Source: an uncultured Lactobacillus sp. (GTDB lineage: Bacteria; Bacillota; Bacilli; Lactobacillales; Lactobacillaceae). Taken from it: 64,000 bases of DNA. The stretch spans positions 17,421 to 81,420 of the forward strand of contig NZ_CANBCP010000003.1 of NCBI RefSeq assembly GCF_947367085.1. The letters are read 5' to 3'. Each line of letters begins with the position of its first letter. Positions within the stretch are counted from its first letter, which is position 1. This document shows positions 46,005-53,793 of the stretch, piece by piece. Both the position numbers and the translations under genes were made by a program. The notes under the pieces were generated by a model. That model searched no databases and was not told where the DNA came from. It saw only the letters and a program-made list of their open reading frames with translations.

Positions 46005-47318
46005 ATGCAAGTCTTAAACAGAGTTTTTCACTTAGATCAGGCAAATACTAATGTTAAGCGCGAACTAATTGCTGCTTTAACTACTTTTGTTTCTCTATCT
46101 TACATTCTTTTTGTTAACCCTAACATCTTAAGTGCTGCAGGTATTAATAAAGGTGCAGCTTTTACGGTTACTGCAGTCGCTACTGCAATTGGATGTTTCT
46201 TAATGGGATTCATCGCTAACTATCCGATTGCATTGGCACCTACTTTAGGTAGTGCAGCCTTTTTCTCTTACAACGTAGTTATCGGAATGCACATCAATTG
46301 GCAGACTGCCCTAGCTAGTGTGTTAGTTGCTTCTATCTTATTCATCTTAATTACTGTCTTGAAATTACGTGAAAAAGTAGTTGATGCTATTCCGCAAGAC
46401 CTAAAATACGCAATTTCTGCCGGAATCGGTTTGTTCATTGCCTTTATTGGACTTCAAAACGGAAAAATGATCGTAGACAACAAGTCCTCACTAGTTGGAC
46501 TGGGTTCATTCAACAATCCTGAAATCTGGATTACCTTATTTGGTCTTGTTTTAACTGTCATTTTGATGGCCGCAAAAGTTCCTGGTTCCATCTTTATTGG
46601 GATGATCATAACTGCAGTCTTTGGCATGGTAATTGGTCAAATTCCAATGCCTCATGGAATCGTTTCTGCTGCACCAAGTATTGCTCCAACTTTTGGTCAA
46701 GCAGTCTTCCATATTAAAGATATCAATACTCCACAACTATTTATGGTTGTTTTGACTTTCTTGTTAGTTACTTTCTTTGATACTGCAGGTACTTTAATTG
46801 GAATGACCCAACAAGCTGGAATGGTTGATGAAAATGGTAAGATCCCTCGTATTGGGAAAGCTTTCTTATCAGATTCTCTAGCAATGGTGGAAGGTTCAGT
46901 CTTAGGTACCGCTCCATTAGGTACTTCAGTTGAATCAAGTGCTGGAATTGCCATGGGTGGTAGAACTGGTTTGACTGCAATTTTCGTCGGAATCTTGTTC
47001 TTAATTTCAATGATCTTCAGCCCGCTCCTTGCAGTTATTCCGACTACTGTAACTGCGCCAGCCTTAATTATCGTCGGTGTGCTGATGGCCGGAAATCTAA
47101 AATATATCCACTGGGATAAGTTTGAAGTAGCCTTTCCGTCATTCTTAGTTGTTGTAGGGATGCCGCTAACTTACTCAATTTCTGATGGATTAGCACTTGG
47201 TATGATCGCTTATCCAATCACAATGATTGCAGCTAAGCGCTACAAGGAAGTTAGTCCGATGATGTACATCTTATTCGTCATCTTTATTATTTTCTTCTTA
47301 ATTACAAATATGGGATAA
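46005..47318 (+). CDS. NCS2-family purine permease under guanine riboswitch control
   Basis: A 437-residue paralogue of the 42088 permease, with FFDTAGTLIGMTQQAG retained. The first-motif Asn is lost: TLGSAAFFSYNVV replaces the GINAFFAYTV form, which could change base preference. ATG 46005 has GGAGG before it; the frame open from 45972 lies inside the terminator. The riboswitch predicts expression when guanine or hypoxanthine is low. Confidence 0.9.
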   Translation: MQVLNRVFHLDQANTNVKRELIAALTTFVSLSYILFVNPNILSAAGINKGAAFTVTAVATAIGCFLMGFIANYPIALAPTLGSAAFFSYNVVIGMHINWQTALASVLVASILFILITVLKLREKVVDAIPQDLKYAISAGIGLFIAFIGLQNGKMIVDNKSSLVGLGSFNNPEIWITLFGLVLTVILMAAKVPGSIFIGMIITAVFGMVIGQIPMPHGIVSAAPSIAPTFGQAVFHIKDINTPQLFMVVLTFLLVTFFDTAGTLIGMTQQAGMVDENGKIPRIGKAFLSDSLAMVEGSVLGTAPLGTSVESSAGIAMGGRTGLTAIFVGILFLISMIFSPLLAVIPTTVTAPALIIVGVLMAGNLKYIHWDKFEVAFPSFLVVVGMPLTYSISDGLALGMIAYPITMIAAKRYKEVSPMMYILFVIFIIFFLITNMG

Positions 47319-47325
47319 AAGCTTG

Positions 47326-47352
47326 AGCGTCACTAGACAGTGGCGCTTTTTT
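47326..47352 (+). terminator. Intrinsic terminator of the second NCS2 permease
   Basis: AGCGTCAC and GTGGCGCT (one G-U pair) with a 6-base loop, then T6. Confidence 0.85.
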
Positions 47353-47421
47353 GGGCATCAATTTTGAGCTTTTAACCAGCAAATAATAAAATATAATTAT
47401 CTAATTTATAAGGAGAAAAAT

Positions 47422-47835
47422 ATGGTAGCACAATCAATTACGCGCGATCAGCTATTTTTAAGTCAAAAATCGCACCACGCAACTGCTGCTGACTTAAATA
47501 TTGCTTCAAACTTGCGCGACACTTTAATTTCACATGACAATCAAGCCGCAGGCTTAGCAGCTAATATGATCGGACAAAACAAACAGATCATTGCATTTTT
47601 TGCAGGTCCACTTCCAATGGTGATGCTCAATCCCGAGATTATTAAAAAGAGCGATCCTTATTTAGCAACGGAAGGATGTTTATCGCTTGATGGCCAGCGA
47701 TCTACACAAAGATACAAGAATATCACAGTAAAATATCAAGACACTAACTTGCAAGAACATGAGCAAAACTTTTCTGATTTTACTGCTGAAGTTATTCAGC
47801 ATGAAATTGACCACTGCAAGGGAATCTTGATTTAG
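47422..47835 (+). CDS. Peptide-deformylase-like protein with altered motif 1
   Basis: A 137-residue, short peptide deformylase homologue. Motif 2 EGCLS (84-88, metal-ligand Cys86) and motif 3 HEIDH (127-131) are intact. Motif 1 reads GLAANMIG: the conserved Gln, which stabilises the deformylation intermediate, is Met49. The chain ends six residues after the HEIDH motif, so the C-terminal helix is missing. It may be a paralogue with weak or changed activity. A second, canonical deformylase would be expected elsewhere in the genome. Confidence 0.85.
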   Translation: MVAQSITRDQLFLSQKSHHATAADLNIASNLRDTLISHDNQAAGLAANMIGQNKQIIAFFAGPLPMVMLNPEIIKKSDPYLATEGCLSLDGQRSTQRYKNITVKYQDTNLQEHEQNFSDFTAEVIQHEIDHCKGILI

Positions 47836-47844
47836 CCAACAAGT

Positions 47845-47878
47845 AAAGCGCCTAGTTTTAAAAACTAGACGCTTTTTT
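47845..47878 (+). terminator. Intrinsic terminator of the deformylase-like gene
   Basis: AAAGCG-CCTAGTTTT and AAAACTAG-ACGCTTT arms, then T run. The left 61-bp repeat begins right at its end. Confidence 0.88.
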
Positions 47879-47939
47879 AACTCTCGCGAACTCGCGCGCG
47901 AATAACGAGAGTTCGCGAAAGTTCGCGCGAGCAACGTGA
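47879..47939. repeat. 61-bp direct repeat, copy 1 (promoter side of AlbA_2 gene)
   Basis: Matches 49521-49581 with two mismatches. It is strikingly GC-rich and CGCG-rich against AT-rich surroundings. Inverted arms TCGCGAACTC (47884-47893) and GAGTTCGCGA (47909-47918) are present, with a further GTTCGCGCGAG unit after them. Its right edge overlaps the -35 region of the TATAAT at 47946, an operator-like position. Confidence 0.93.
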
Positions 47940-47985
47940 ATAAGATATAATTAATGTAAAATGTTTAATTATACGGAGTTATGAT

Positions 47986-49518
47986 ATGGACTTTTTAGAT
48001 TTTAGTAAGATTACTTCTTCAGATACTTTTAAAACGCCTGAAGAAAATGAAACAATTGAATATAAAGAATCAAGTTGGAAATTACCTAAATCATTTTGGG
48101 AAACTGTTAGTTCTTTTGCCAATACCGCTGGTGGGATTATAGTTTTAGGTATTTCAGAAAATAAGCAGTTACATGAATACCATATAATAGGTGTAGACAA
48201 TCCCGAGGATATTATCACTCAAATATTTAACGACAATAATAACCCTTCTTGCTTAAATCGTCCCATTATTCAAAATAAAGATATAACCATTTCCAAATTC
48301 AAAAACTTATCTCTCGTTCAAATCATTATTCACCCAGAACAATTTAATAGTCGACCGGTTACAGCTTTCGGTAAAGCCTATATTAGAACTGGTGACGGTG
48401 ATCGTCTAGCTACTACTGATCAGCTCAAATATTTTACCGTCGAAAGCCAAAATGAAATAGACACCCATTTGCTTCCTAGCACTTATACAATAGATGATTT
48501 AGATCCTAAAAGCATTCACGAATATCGCGCACTTTTAAACGAGAAAGGCATTATCACAGTTTCTGACGATATAAATGATAAAGAGTTTCTCTATTCAATA
48601 GGCGTCTTTAGAAAAGACCGTCTAAGTAATTCAAATGAGTATCGTTTAACTGATGGAGGATTGCTCTTTTTTGGTAAGTATATTTCTATCACTGATCGTT
48701 TTCCAAGGTTTCAATTAGATTATCAAAAATATAACAGTGATAGTGCTGTTAACTGGATTGACCGTGTTTCAGCAGGTGATATGAATTTTCCAACTCTTAA
48801 TATCTTTTCCTTTTATAATATAGTTTCTAGTAAATTAGAAAATAGTGTCGCTGATCCCTTCATCCAAGATCAGCATCTCAGCCGTACTTCTTACCATGCA
48901 GACCTCGTATCTGCTGCCAAAGAAGCATTAGTTAATTCTTTAATGCATGCATATTACGACGGTACGGTGGGCATAAAAATAGTTGATCGACCAAGTTATT
49001 TTGAATTTACCAATCCAGGAACAATGCGCGTAAGCAAGGAATCATTTTTACGCGGACAATATTCTTCCATTCGAAATACCGAAATCGCTGGTTTATTTAG
49101 AAGAATTGGGATATCTGAGACCGCGGCTAGTGGCGGCCCACGAATTTTAAATGCTGCACTAAAAAACAAATTGAATGATCCAGAGATCAATATTGATTAT
49201 GGCATGAATACCACTAAAATTAGAACTTGGAAATCGTTCAATACTAATAGCAATAGTGAATTATCAGACCTTGAGCAATTTATTATAGCAATGGCAAAAC
49301 AATATAATAATCTTTCCATTAGTCAAATTGTCAAAAGTCCTAAAAATAACTATGGTAAAGAAACCGCAGTTAGAAATGCCATTAATTCTTTATTGGATAA
49401 AAAAATCCTTAATAAAAGAAAAGATGGTAGAAGATTTACCTATAGTCTAAGCTCTACTAATGATTATCTTTCCCAGGTAAAGCATCTTAAACATTTAGAA
49501 GATAATATTCTAAAATAA
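47986..49518 (+). CDS. AlbA_2 (Schlafen-like) / HATPase_c_4 / winged-helix protein
   Basis: A 510-residue protein in three parts: an N-terminal AlbA_2 domain (about 20-135; ENETIEYKESSWKLP, SFANTAGGIIVLGI), a GHKL-type ATPase region (about 300-400; AKEALVNSLMHA, EFTNPG, RRIGISETAASGGPRIL), and a C-terminal winged helix (about 425-490; ISQIVKSPKNNYGKETAVRN). Such proteins are often annotated as ATP-binding putative regulators; some relatives take part in defence, but the function is unknown. It is alone between two 61-bp repeats and lies between the terminators of two convergent genes. Codon use and GC of the gene are as its surroundings; only the repeats are GC-rich. Confidence 0.85.
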   Translation: MDFLDFSKITSSDTFKTPEENETIEYKESSWKLPKSFWETVSSFANTAGGIIVLGISENKQLHEYHIIGVDNPEDIITQIFNDNNNPSCLNRPIIQNKDITISKFKNLSLVQIIIHPEQFNSRPVTAFGKAYIRTGDGDRLATTDQLKYFTVESQNEIDTHLLPSTYTIDDLDPKSIHEYRALLNEKGIITVSDDINDKEFLYSIGVFRKDRLSNSNEYRLTDGGLLFFGKYISITDRFPRFQLDYQKYNSDSAVNWIDRVSAGDMNFPTLNIFSFYNIVSSKLENSVADPFIQDQHLSRTSYHADLVSAAKEALVNSLMHAYYDGTVGIKIVDRPSYFEFTNPGTMRVSKESFLRGQYSSIRNTEIAGLFRRIGISETAASGGPRILNAALKNKLNDPEINIDYGMNTTKIRTWKSFNTNSNSELSDLEQFIIAMAKQYNNLSISQIVKSPKNNYGKETAVRNAINSLLDKKILNKRKDGRRFTYSLSSTNDYLSQVKHLKHLEDNILK

Positions 49519-49520
49519 TC

Positions 49521-49581
49521 AACTCTCGCGGACTCGCGCGCGAATAACGAGAGTTCGCGAAAGTTCGCGCGAGCAACGCGA
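49521..49581. repeat. 61-bp direct repeat, copy 2 (3' side of AlbA_2 gene)
   Basis: Begins 3 bases after the stop codon. It differs from 47879-47939 at two positions (one G for A in the left arm, one C for T near the end). Confidence 0.93.
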
Positions 49582-49584
49582 GTT

Positions 49585-49615
49585 AAAAAAGACGTCCAAT
49601 TTTGGACGTCTTTTT
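49585..49615. terminator. Terminator between the AlbA_2 cassette and the membrane protein gene
   Basis: AAAAAAGACGTCCAA and TTGGACGTCTTTTT; symmetrical, so it can serve both strands. Confidence 0.88.
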
Positions 49616-50189
49616 AAATTGTACGATTGGTATGGCCGCTTTCAATACTTATCTTGACACTCCAGTAAAAAATTTCATAGATTACTGCTAAAGCTGCAAG
49701 CCAAATCCAGAAATAGATTTGATTAAAGAAAAATAATAAAACTCCAATAGCAAAGCCAAAAAGCAGAGTGATGTTAGTTCCAATAAGCTTTAACGGCTTG
49801 TTGCAAATTCCTCTGCACACCACATAATAAAATTTAAAACAGAAATATGCACTGGCCATCAGCCCCAAAGCTCTCATTAAGTAAAAGACATTGAAAAAGA
49901 CAGACACAAAGCTAGCTACAAAGTAAACACCGAAGATAATGGAATATACGATTGCATACCACTTAGGAAAAGCATTACTTTCTACCAGCACCTGACTAAT
50001 CTCAAAGATAAAATACAGCATCCCGCCTAATTCCAAAAAGGCAAAAAAGATCCCCATATTATAAAGCAAGATTGGCAACATCGCTAAGACAATCACTAGT
50101 GCAATCCAAGCTATCCAATAATTTAGTTTTCGATCTCTCATCCATTTTTTATAATGCTTATCCACTAGTCTCATCCCTATTCTACTCAT
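49614..50189 (-). CDS. Membrane protein of unknown function
   Basis: A 191-residue protein (or a few residues shorter) with a basic N-terminus (KHYKKWMRDRK) and five or six hydrophobic helices. I do not recognise the family. A TATAAT on the minus strand lies just before the first ATG, so a slightly later start may be used. Its terminator overlaps its stop codon. Confidence 0.7.
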   Translation of the reverse strand: MSRIGMRLVDKHYKKWMRDRKLNYWIAWIALVIVLAMLPILLYNMGIFFAFLELGGMLYFIFEISQVLVESNAFPKWYAIVYSIIFGVYFVASFVSVFFNVFYLMRALGLMASAYFCFKFYYVVCRGICNKPLKLIGTNITLLFGFAIGVLLFFFNQIYFWIWLAALAVIYEIFYWSVKISIESGHTNRTI

Positions 50190-50290
50190 ATATTATAGAA
50201 AATAATATCACTTAAATTAATTATTGCAATCATTTATTAATCATGATTTAATTTTGTTAATATATTTTAAAATGTGAGGAGGAAGATGGG

Positions 50291-51112
50291 ATGACGATTG
50301 GACAAGCCTTGAAAAGAAAGCGCGAAGACCTAGGGTTATCTCAAGAGCAGATGGCGGCGGGAATAATATCACGTGCGCAATACGGCAAGATTGAGAAGGA
50401 TCAGCATGATATTTCATTTGCGGCCCTACTTTCTATTCTGTGTGCACACAACATCGATATAACTTCTTTTATAAATCAAATAGATTCGCATCTTGTTTCT
50501 CACTATAAGTTGGAGGAGCCTATTGTCTCTAGTCAATTAGTTGGAGCTTTTTATGAAAACAATCCATCTACGATAAACTCACTACAAGAAAAAATTAATG
50601 CCTCTGAAAATGAAGAATTGAAAATTATAGCTCAACTTGAAAGAGCCACACTAGAAAACAACTATGATGATTTAGACTCTTCAATCGTCAAAAAAATTCA
50701 AGAATATATATTTTCTGACGAAAATTGGACTAGTGATATAGTTGCGCTACGTTATTTTGGCAGTAGTATGCCACTACTTCCGAGATATTACTTAGATCTT
50801 CATATCAAACAACTACTTAAAAAGTACGCAAAGATTACTAACTATCCACTTGAAACACAAGAGCGTATCTGTGCTATTGGTGGTAATTATCTTTTTAATA
50901 CCTATCAGGAACCCGATTCTTTTTTGTTTCAAGCTAGTGTAACTCTTTTAAAGAGTTCACTTTGTCATCCCCATCTTTGGCAATATAAAGTAATTGCTCA
51001 ATATTTTGAATACTATGTAACTCAAAACAAAGCTGCTTGTGATAATATACTCCAAATTCTAAAAAGCACACATGAAGAGCACCTACTAAATACCTTGCCG
51101 ATTTTAAGCTAA
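50291..51112 (+). CDS. Rgg-type transcriptional regulator
   Basis: A 273-residue protein with an XRE helix-turn-helix (about 5-60; LGLSQEQMAAGIISRAQYGKIE) and an all-helical C-terminal peptide-binding-type domain. GAGGAGGAAG precedes the ATG. It lies directly upstream of two small secreted proteins, the likely targets. It resembles the regulators at 58105, 59006 and 59954 in its opening (MTIG-x-ALKRKRE, QEQM-x-AG). Confidence 0.82.
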   Translation: MTIGQALKRKREDLGLSQEQMAAGIISRAQYGKIEKDQHDISFAALLSILCAHNIDITSFINQIDSHLVSHYKLEEPIVSSQLVGAFYENNPSTINSLQEKINASENEELKIIAQLERATLENNYDDLDSSIVKKIQEYIFSDENWTSDIVALRYFGSSMPLLPRYYLDLHIKQLLKKYAKITNYPLETQERICAIGGNYLFNTYQEPDSFLFQASVTLLKSSLCHPHLWQYKVIAQYFEYYVTQNKAACDNILQILKSTHEEHLLNTLPILS

Positions 51113-51240
51113 TGCTCAAATTCGAGCATTTTAAATATTTTCTCAAAAAGCGGTGTATTATTAGCTTAAATAATTTTTAACAACTAAGAAAAAAATTATT
51201 TGCAATTCATAAATCTATAATTTATTTGGAGGACAGAAAA

Positions 51241-51633
51241 ATGAAAAAGTCTAAAAAATTAACAGTTTTTTGTGCTAGTGTAGCTTTATTTTTAACAGCT
51301 TGTTCTTTATCTACACCAGCCTTCGCAGCAACTCAAACTACTCAATCACAGGAGCAAGTTGATAACGGCTTTGTCGACCACATCTGGTATCAAACTGTAT
51401 TATACGGTACAACAGAACGAAACGTATATGTAACTGTATCCAGAGGTAATCAAGCTTTTAGAGGATATATTCAAAGAAAATATACAGTACCAAGTGGACA
51501 TGGTCCTACAGGAGTTTTCTATGGTGGGTATCTTTACAACACTAAATTAAGAAATTATCCCACCCCAATTCTTAATAAACGAGTTCAACCATTAACTATT
51601 GATAATCATTTGACTAAAGATAATGCATTATAA
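51241..51633 (+). CDS. Small secreted protein A (Rgg-linked)
   Basis: A 130-residue exported protein. The signal peptide (about 1-30) contains both a lipobox-like FLTAC (Cys21) and a signal peptidase I site AFA-AT. The mature part has the motif FRGYIQRKY followed by GVFYGGYL, a pattern shared with the next gene product. ATG 51241 follows GGAGG; the preceding in-frame TTG is within the ribosome site. Function unknown; it could be a bacteriocin-like or signalling-linked secreted protein. Confidence 0.75.
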   Translation: MKKSKKLTVFCASVALFLTACSLSTPAFAATQTTQSQEQVDNGFVDHIWYQTVLYGTTERNVYVTVSRGNQAFRGYIQRKYTVPSGHGPTGVFYGGYLYNTKLRNYPTPILNKRVQPLTIDNHLTKDNAL

Positions 51634-51651
51634 AAATAGGTGGTAGAAAAT

Positions 51652-51981
51652 ATGAAATTTAATAAAAAATTAATGGTATTGAGTGCTCTCCTTTTGTTAT
51701 CAGTAGCTAAAAATAGTGCACCTGTACAAGCAGCCGTTGTTAATGTTGATTCTACCCAAAATGTTCAAAGATTACCTGCAACCAAAAGAGTGCAAGGAGT
51801 TAAGCGAGTAGGTCCGTGGCACAGCGGTTTCAGCACCGCACCTGTCGATACACCTTGGAAAATATCATACAATGATGGTAGATATACAGGATATCTGTAT
51901 AGACAGACAATGTCACAAGAATATCGCAATGGAAAAATTCGTTGGGTTGTTTACTATGGTGGGACGGTCCATTTGAAATAA
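51652..51981 (+). CDS. Small secreted protein B (Rgg-linked)
   Basis: A 109-residue exported protein with a signal peptide ending near VQA-AV (about residue 28). The mature part has YTGYLYRQT and WVVYYGGTV, matching protein A's GYxxR...YGG pattern. It is 18 bases after gene A in the same operon. No known family recognised. Confidence 0.75.
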   Translation: MKFNKKLMVLSALLLLSVAKNSAPVQAAVVNVDSTQNVQRLPATKRVQGVKRVGPWHSGFSTAPVDTPWKISYNDGRYTGYLYRQTMSQEYRNGKIRWVVYYGGTVHLK

Positions 51982-52032
51982 TTTTATAAAATTATATATA
52001 TATACTTTAAAAATGCTAAGAGGTGAAACAAA

Positions 52033-52536
52033 ATGAATAAAAAACTTCTAGCCGTCGTTGCTATCGTCGTAGTTTTTTTAGTTGGGGGATGCGGCTGGCT
52101 AATTTATCGTAATTCTTCAACTGTACCTAAAGACCTAGCTAGCCAGGGATATCAAACCTATGATGCACGCCAAAGCGATAATACATTGGTCAATCACGTA
52201 GGACTCCATCTCTTCTTATATGTTGGCAAAAACACTGCAACTTTAACGGCTTCAGAACCCGTAGAAAAGTCTGGCGCTCAAAGCAATGCAAAACAGCTTC
52301 ACTCAGACACTCCTACGGCTAAAGCTCTTTACAAGGCTCTAACTGGACACGATACTTATAATCCAAGTGATTATAAAAAGCCATTTAGTGTCGATCTTGG
52401 GCGAGTTCACGTTTCCCAAGACAAAAATAGTTGGACTCTTAAGAGCAAAGAATTGACACTAACTTTCCACAAAACTTCTAGTGGTAACTGGGCAACACCT
52501 GATGGTACAATTTGGTTCCCAGTAAAAACTAAATAA
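52033..52536 (+). CDS. Hypothetical N-terminally anchored extracellular protein
   Basis: A 167-residue protein with an N-terminal hydrophobic segment that includes VGGC, a weak lipobox (Cys20), and then a soluble beta-rich domain (LTLTFHKTSSGNWATPDGTIW near the end, motif shortened to GNWATPDGTIWFP). GAGGTG precedes the ATG. It follows the secreted protein operon by 51 bases and ends with its own terminator. I do not recognise the family. Confidence 0.7.
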   Translation: MNKKLLAVVAIVVVFLVGGCGWLIYRNSSTVPKDLASQGYQTYDARQSDNTLVNHVGLHLFLYVGKNTATLTASEPVEKSGAQSNAKQLHSDTPTAKALYKALTGHDTYNPSDYKKPFSVDLGRVHVSQDKNSWTLKSKELTLTFHKTSSGNWATPDGTIWFPVKTK

Positions 52537-52561
52537 ACATTGATCCTAAATATCCAGTCTC

Positions 52562-52616
52562 ATCAGCTTTAACTTAATTCCTTACCTGTAAGGTTAAGTT
52601 AAAGCTGATTTTTTTA
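52562..52616 (+). terminator. Intrinsic terminator before copY
   Basis: ATCAGCTTTAACTTAA and TTAAGTTAAAGCTGAT, a 16-base perfect stem, followed by T7. Confidence 0.92.
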
Positions 52617-52626
52617 ATCATTTAAG

Positions 52627-52665
52627 TTGACAAATGTAAACAATGATTATATGATTACAATTGTA
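52627..52665 (+). promoter_or_regulatory. cop promoter with two CopY boxes
   Basis: TTGACA (52627) and TATGAT (52650) with a 17-base spacer. GACAAATGTA (52629-52638) and TACAATTGTA (52656-52665) match the CopY box TACAnnTGTA at 9 and 10 of 10; they overlap the -35 box and sit directly after the -10 box. Confidence 0.85.
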
Positions 52666-52679
52666 AACGAAAGGAAAAC

Positions 52680-53117
52680 ATGAGAATGAAAAATGTAGAT
52701 ACAAATATCTCCGACAGCGAATGGGAAGTAATGCGCTTCGTTTGGACTTTAGATAATGCTTACGCAAATCAAATTATCGATCAACTTAAAACCAAAAAGA
52801 ATTGGTCTGAATCTACTATCAAAACTTTAATGAGAAGACTAGTTCAAAAAGGCTTGCTTAAGACAAAAAAAGACGGTCGCCGCTTTATTTATACGCCTAC
52901 TGTCAGCCAAGTTGAAATGATGCATAAGGCCGCTAGTGAATTGCTCAATAAGATGTGTGACATGCATAAAGGTGAAGTAATACTTGAGCTTTTAAAAGAA
53001 TCTCCTATCTCTAAAGGTGATTTAGTGAAGATGACACAAGAAATTGACCAAAAGAAAGCAGCAGCGCCTGATAAGGTGCCTTGCAATTGTTTGAAAAATG
53101 GCAGCACAATCTGCTAA
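52680..53117 (+). CDS. copY: CopY/TcrY-family copper-responsive repressor
   Basis: A 145-residue BlaI/MecI-type winged-helix repressor (NISDSEWEVMRFVW, about 9-22). The C-terminal metal site is CNCLKNGSTIC (Cys135, Cys137, Cys145), one Cys short of the usual CxCx4-5CxC. In CopY, copper displaces zinc and frees the DNA. Two boxes lie over its own promoter. Start: ATG 52680, or the ATG at 52686, behind GAAAGG. Confidence 0.92.
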   Translation: MRMKNVDTNISDSEWEVMRFVWTLDNAYANQIIDQLKTKKNWSESTIKTLMRRLVQKGLLKTKKDGRRFIYTPTVSQVEMMHKAASELLNKMCDMHKGEVILELLKESPISKGDLVKMTQEIDQKKAAAPDKVPCNCLKNGSTIC

Positions 53118-53128
53118 AGGAGGAAGCT

Positions 53129-53506
53129 ATGAATACTAGTCAAATTATCACATTAATTGTTGGCTTAATCGCAATTGGCTTTATCGTCTGGTGGTTTTTT
53201 GGTAAACACAAAGAAGCCGTTGGTCAATCCACTGTTGTTAACGATGAACAAAGTGCCAGAATCGTGGTCAAAGGTGGCTATTCTCCTTCAACCGTTGTCT
53301 TGAAAAAAGGCGTTCCAGCTGAAGTTAACTTCGATATGCAAGATTCAACCGCTTGTCTATCTCACGTAGTTTTTGAACAACTCGGAGTCAACGAAGATTT
53401 AACCAAACAAAAAGTCACTACAGTCAAAATTCCTACTGATAAAGCAGCTACTTACAACTTTGCCTGCGGAATGGATATGTTTCATGGAAAGGTAATTGTG
53501 AAATAA
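53129..53506 (+). CDS. Membrane-anchored cupredoxin-like protein
   Basis: A 125-residue protein with one N-terminal helix (about 5-24) and an extracellular cupredoxin-type domain. Candidate copper ligands are Cys76, His79, Cys113, Met117 and His119 (FACGMDMFHG). ATG 53129 follows AAAGGAGG. It starts 11 bases after copY and ends overlapping the next gene, so it belongs to the copper operon, probably handing Cu(I) to or from the ATPase. Confidence 0.85.
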   Translation: MNTSQIITLIVGLIAIGFIVWWFFGKHKEAVGQSTVVNDEQSARIVVKGGYSPSTVVLKKGVPAEVNFDMQDSTACLSHVVFEQLGVNEDLTKQKVTTVKIPTDKAATYNFACGMDMFHGKVIVK

Positions 53507-53793
53507 TGAGTATTTTTTCAAAAAATCAAACCAAAAAAATTATCGTCGATGCAAAGAATCATGGCTATAAGCCAGATGTCGTCACCTTCAAGCAAGGTAA
53601 GCCTGCCCAAGTTAAGTTCGTTGCTTCAGACAATATGGGCTGCATGAACGAGGTTATATTTAAATCATTGGGTGTTGACGTCAATTTAAATGGCAAAAAA
53701 GATGTCACAATCGATATTCCCACTGACAAACCTGGCATTTATGACTTTGCTTGCTCAATGGACATGTTCAAAGGAAAGGTCGTCGTTAAATAA
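53506..53793 (+). CDS. Cupredoxin-like protein without membrane anchor
   Basis: A 95-residue paralogue of the preceding protein, with ligands Cys46, Cys83, Met85 and Met87 ([10 protein letters not shown]) but no signal or membrane segment, which implies a cytoplasmic location. No CopZ-type HMA chaperone is in the operon, so this could take that role. It overlaps both neighbours by one base. Confidence 0.82.
   Translation: MSIFSKNQTKKIIVDAKNHGYKPDVVTFKQGKPAQVKFVASDNMGCMNEVIFKSLGVDVNLNGKKDVTIDIPTDKPGIYDFACSMDMFKGKVVVK

Noticed and set aside
47879..49581. CGCG-rich repeats as a CRISPR array
   Set aside because: Only two copies, 1.6 kb apart, with a gene between and no spacer series.
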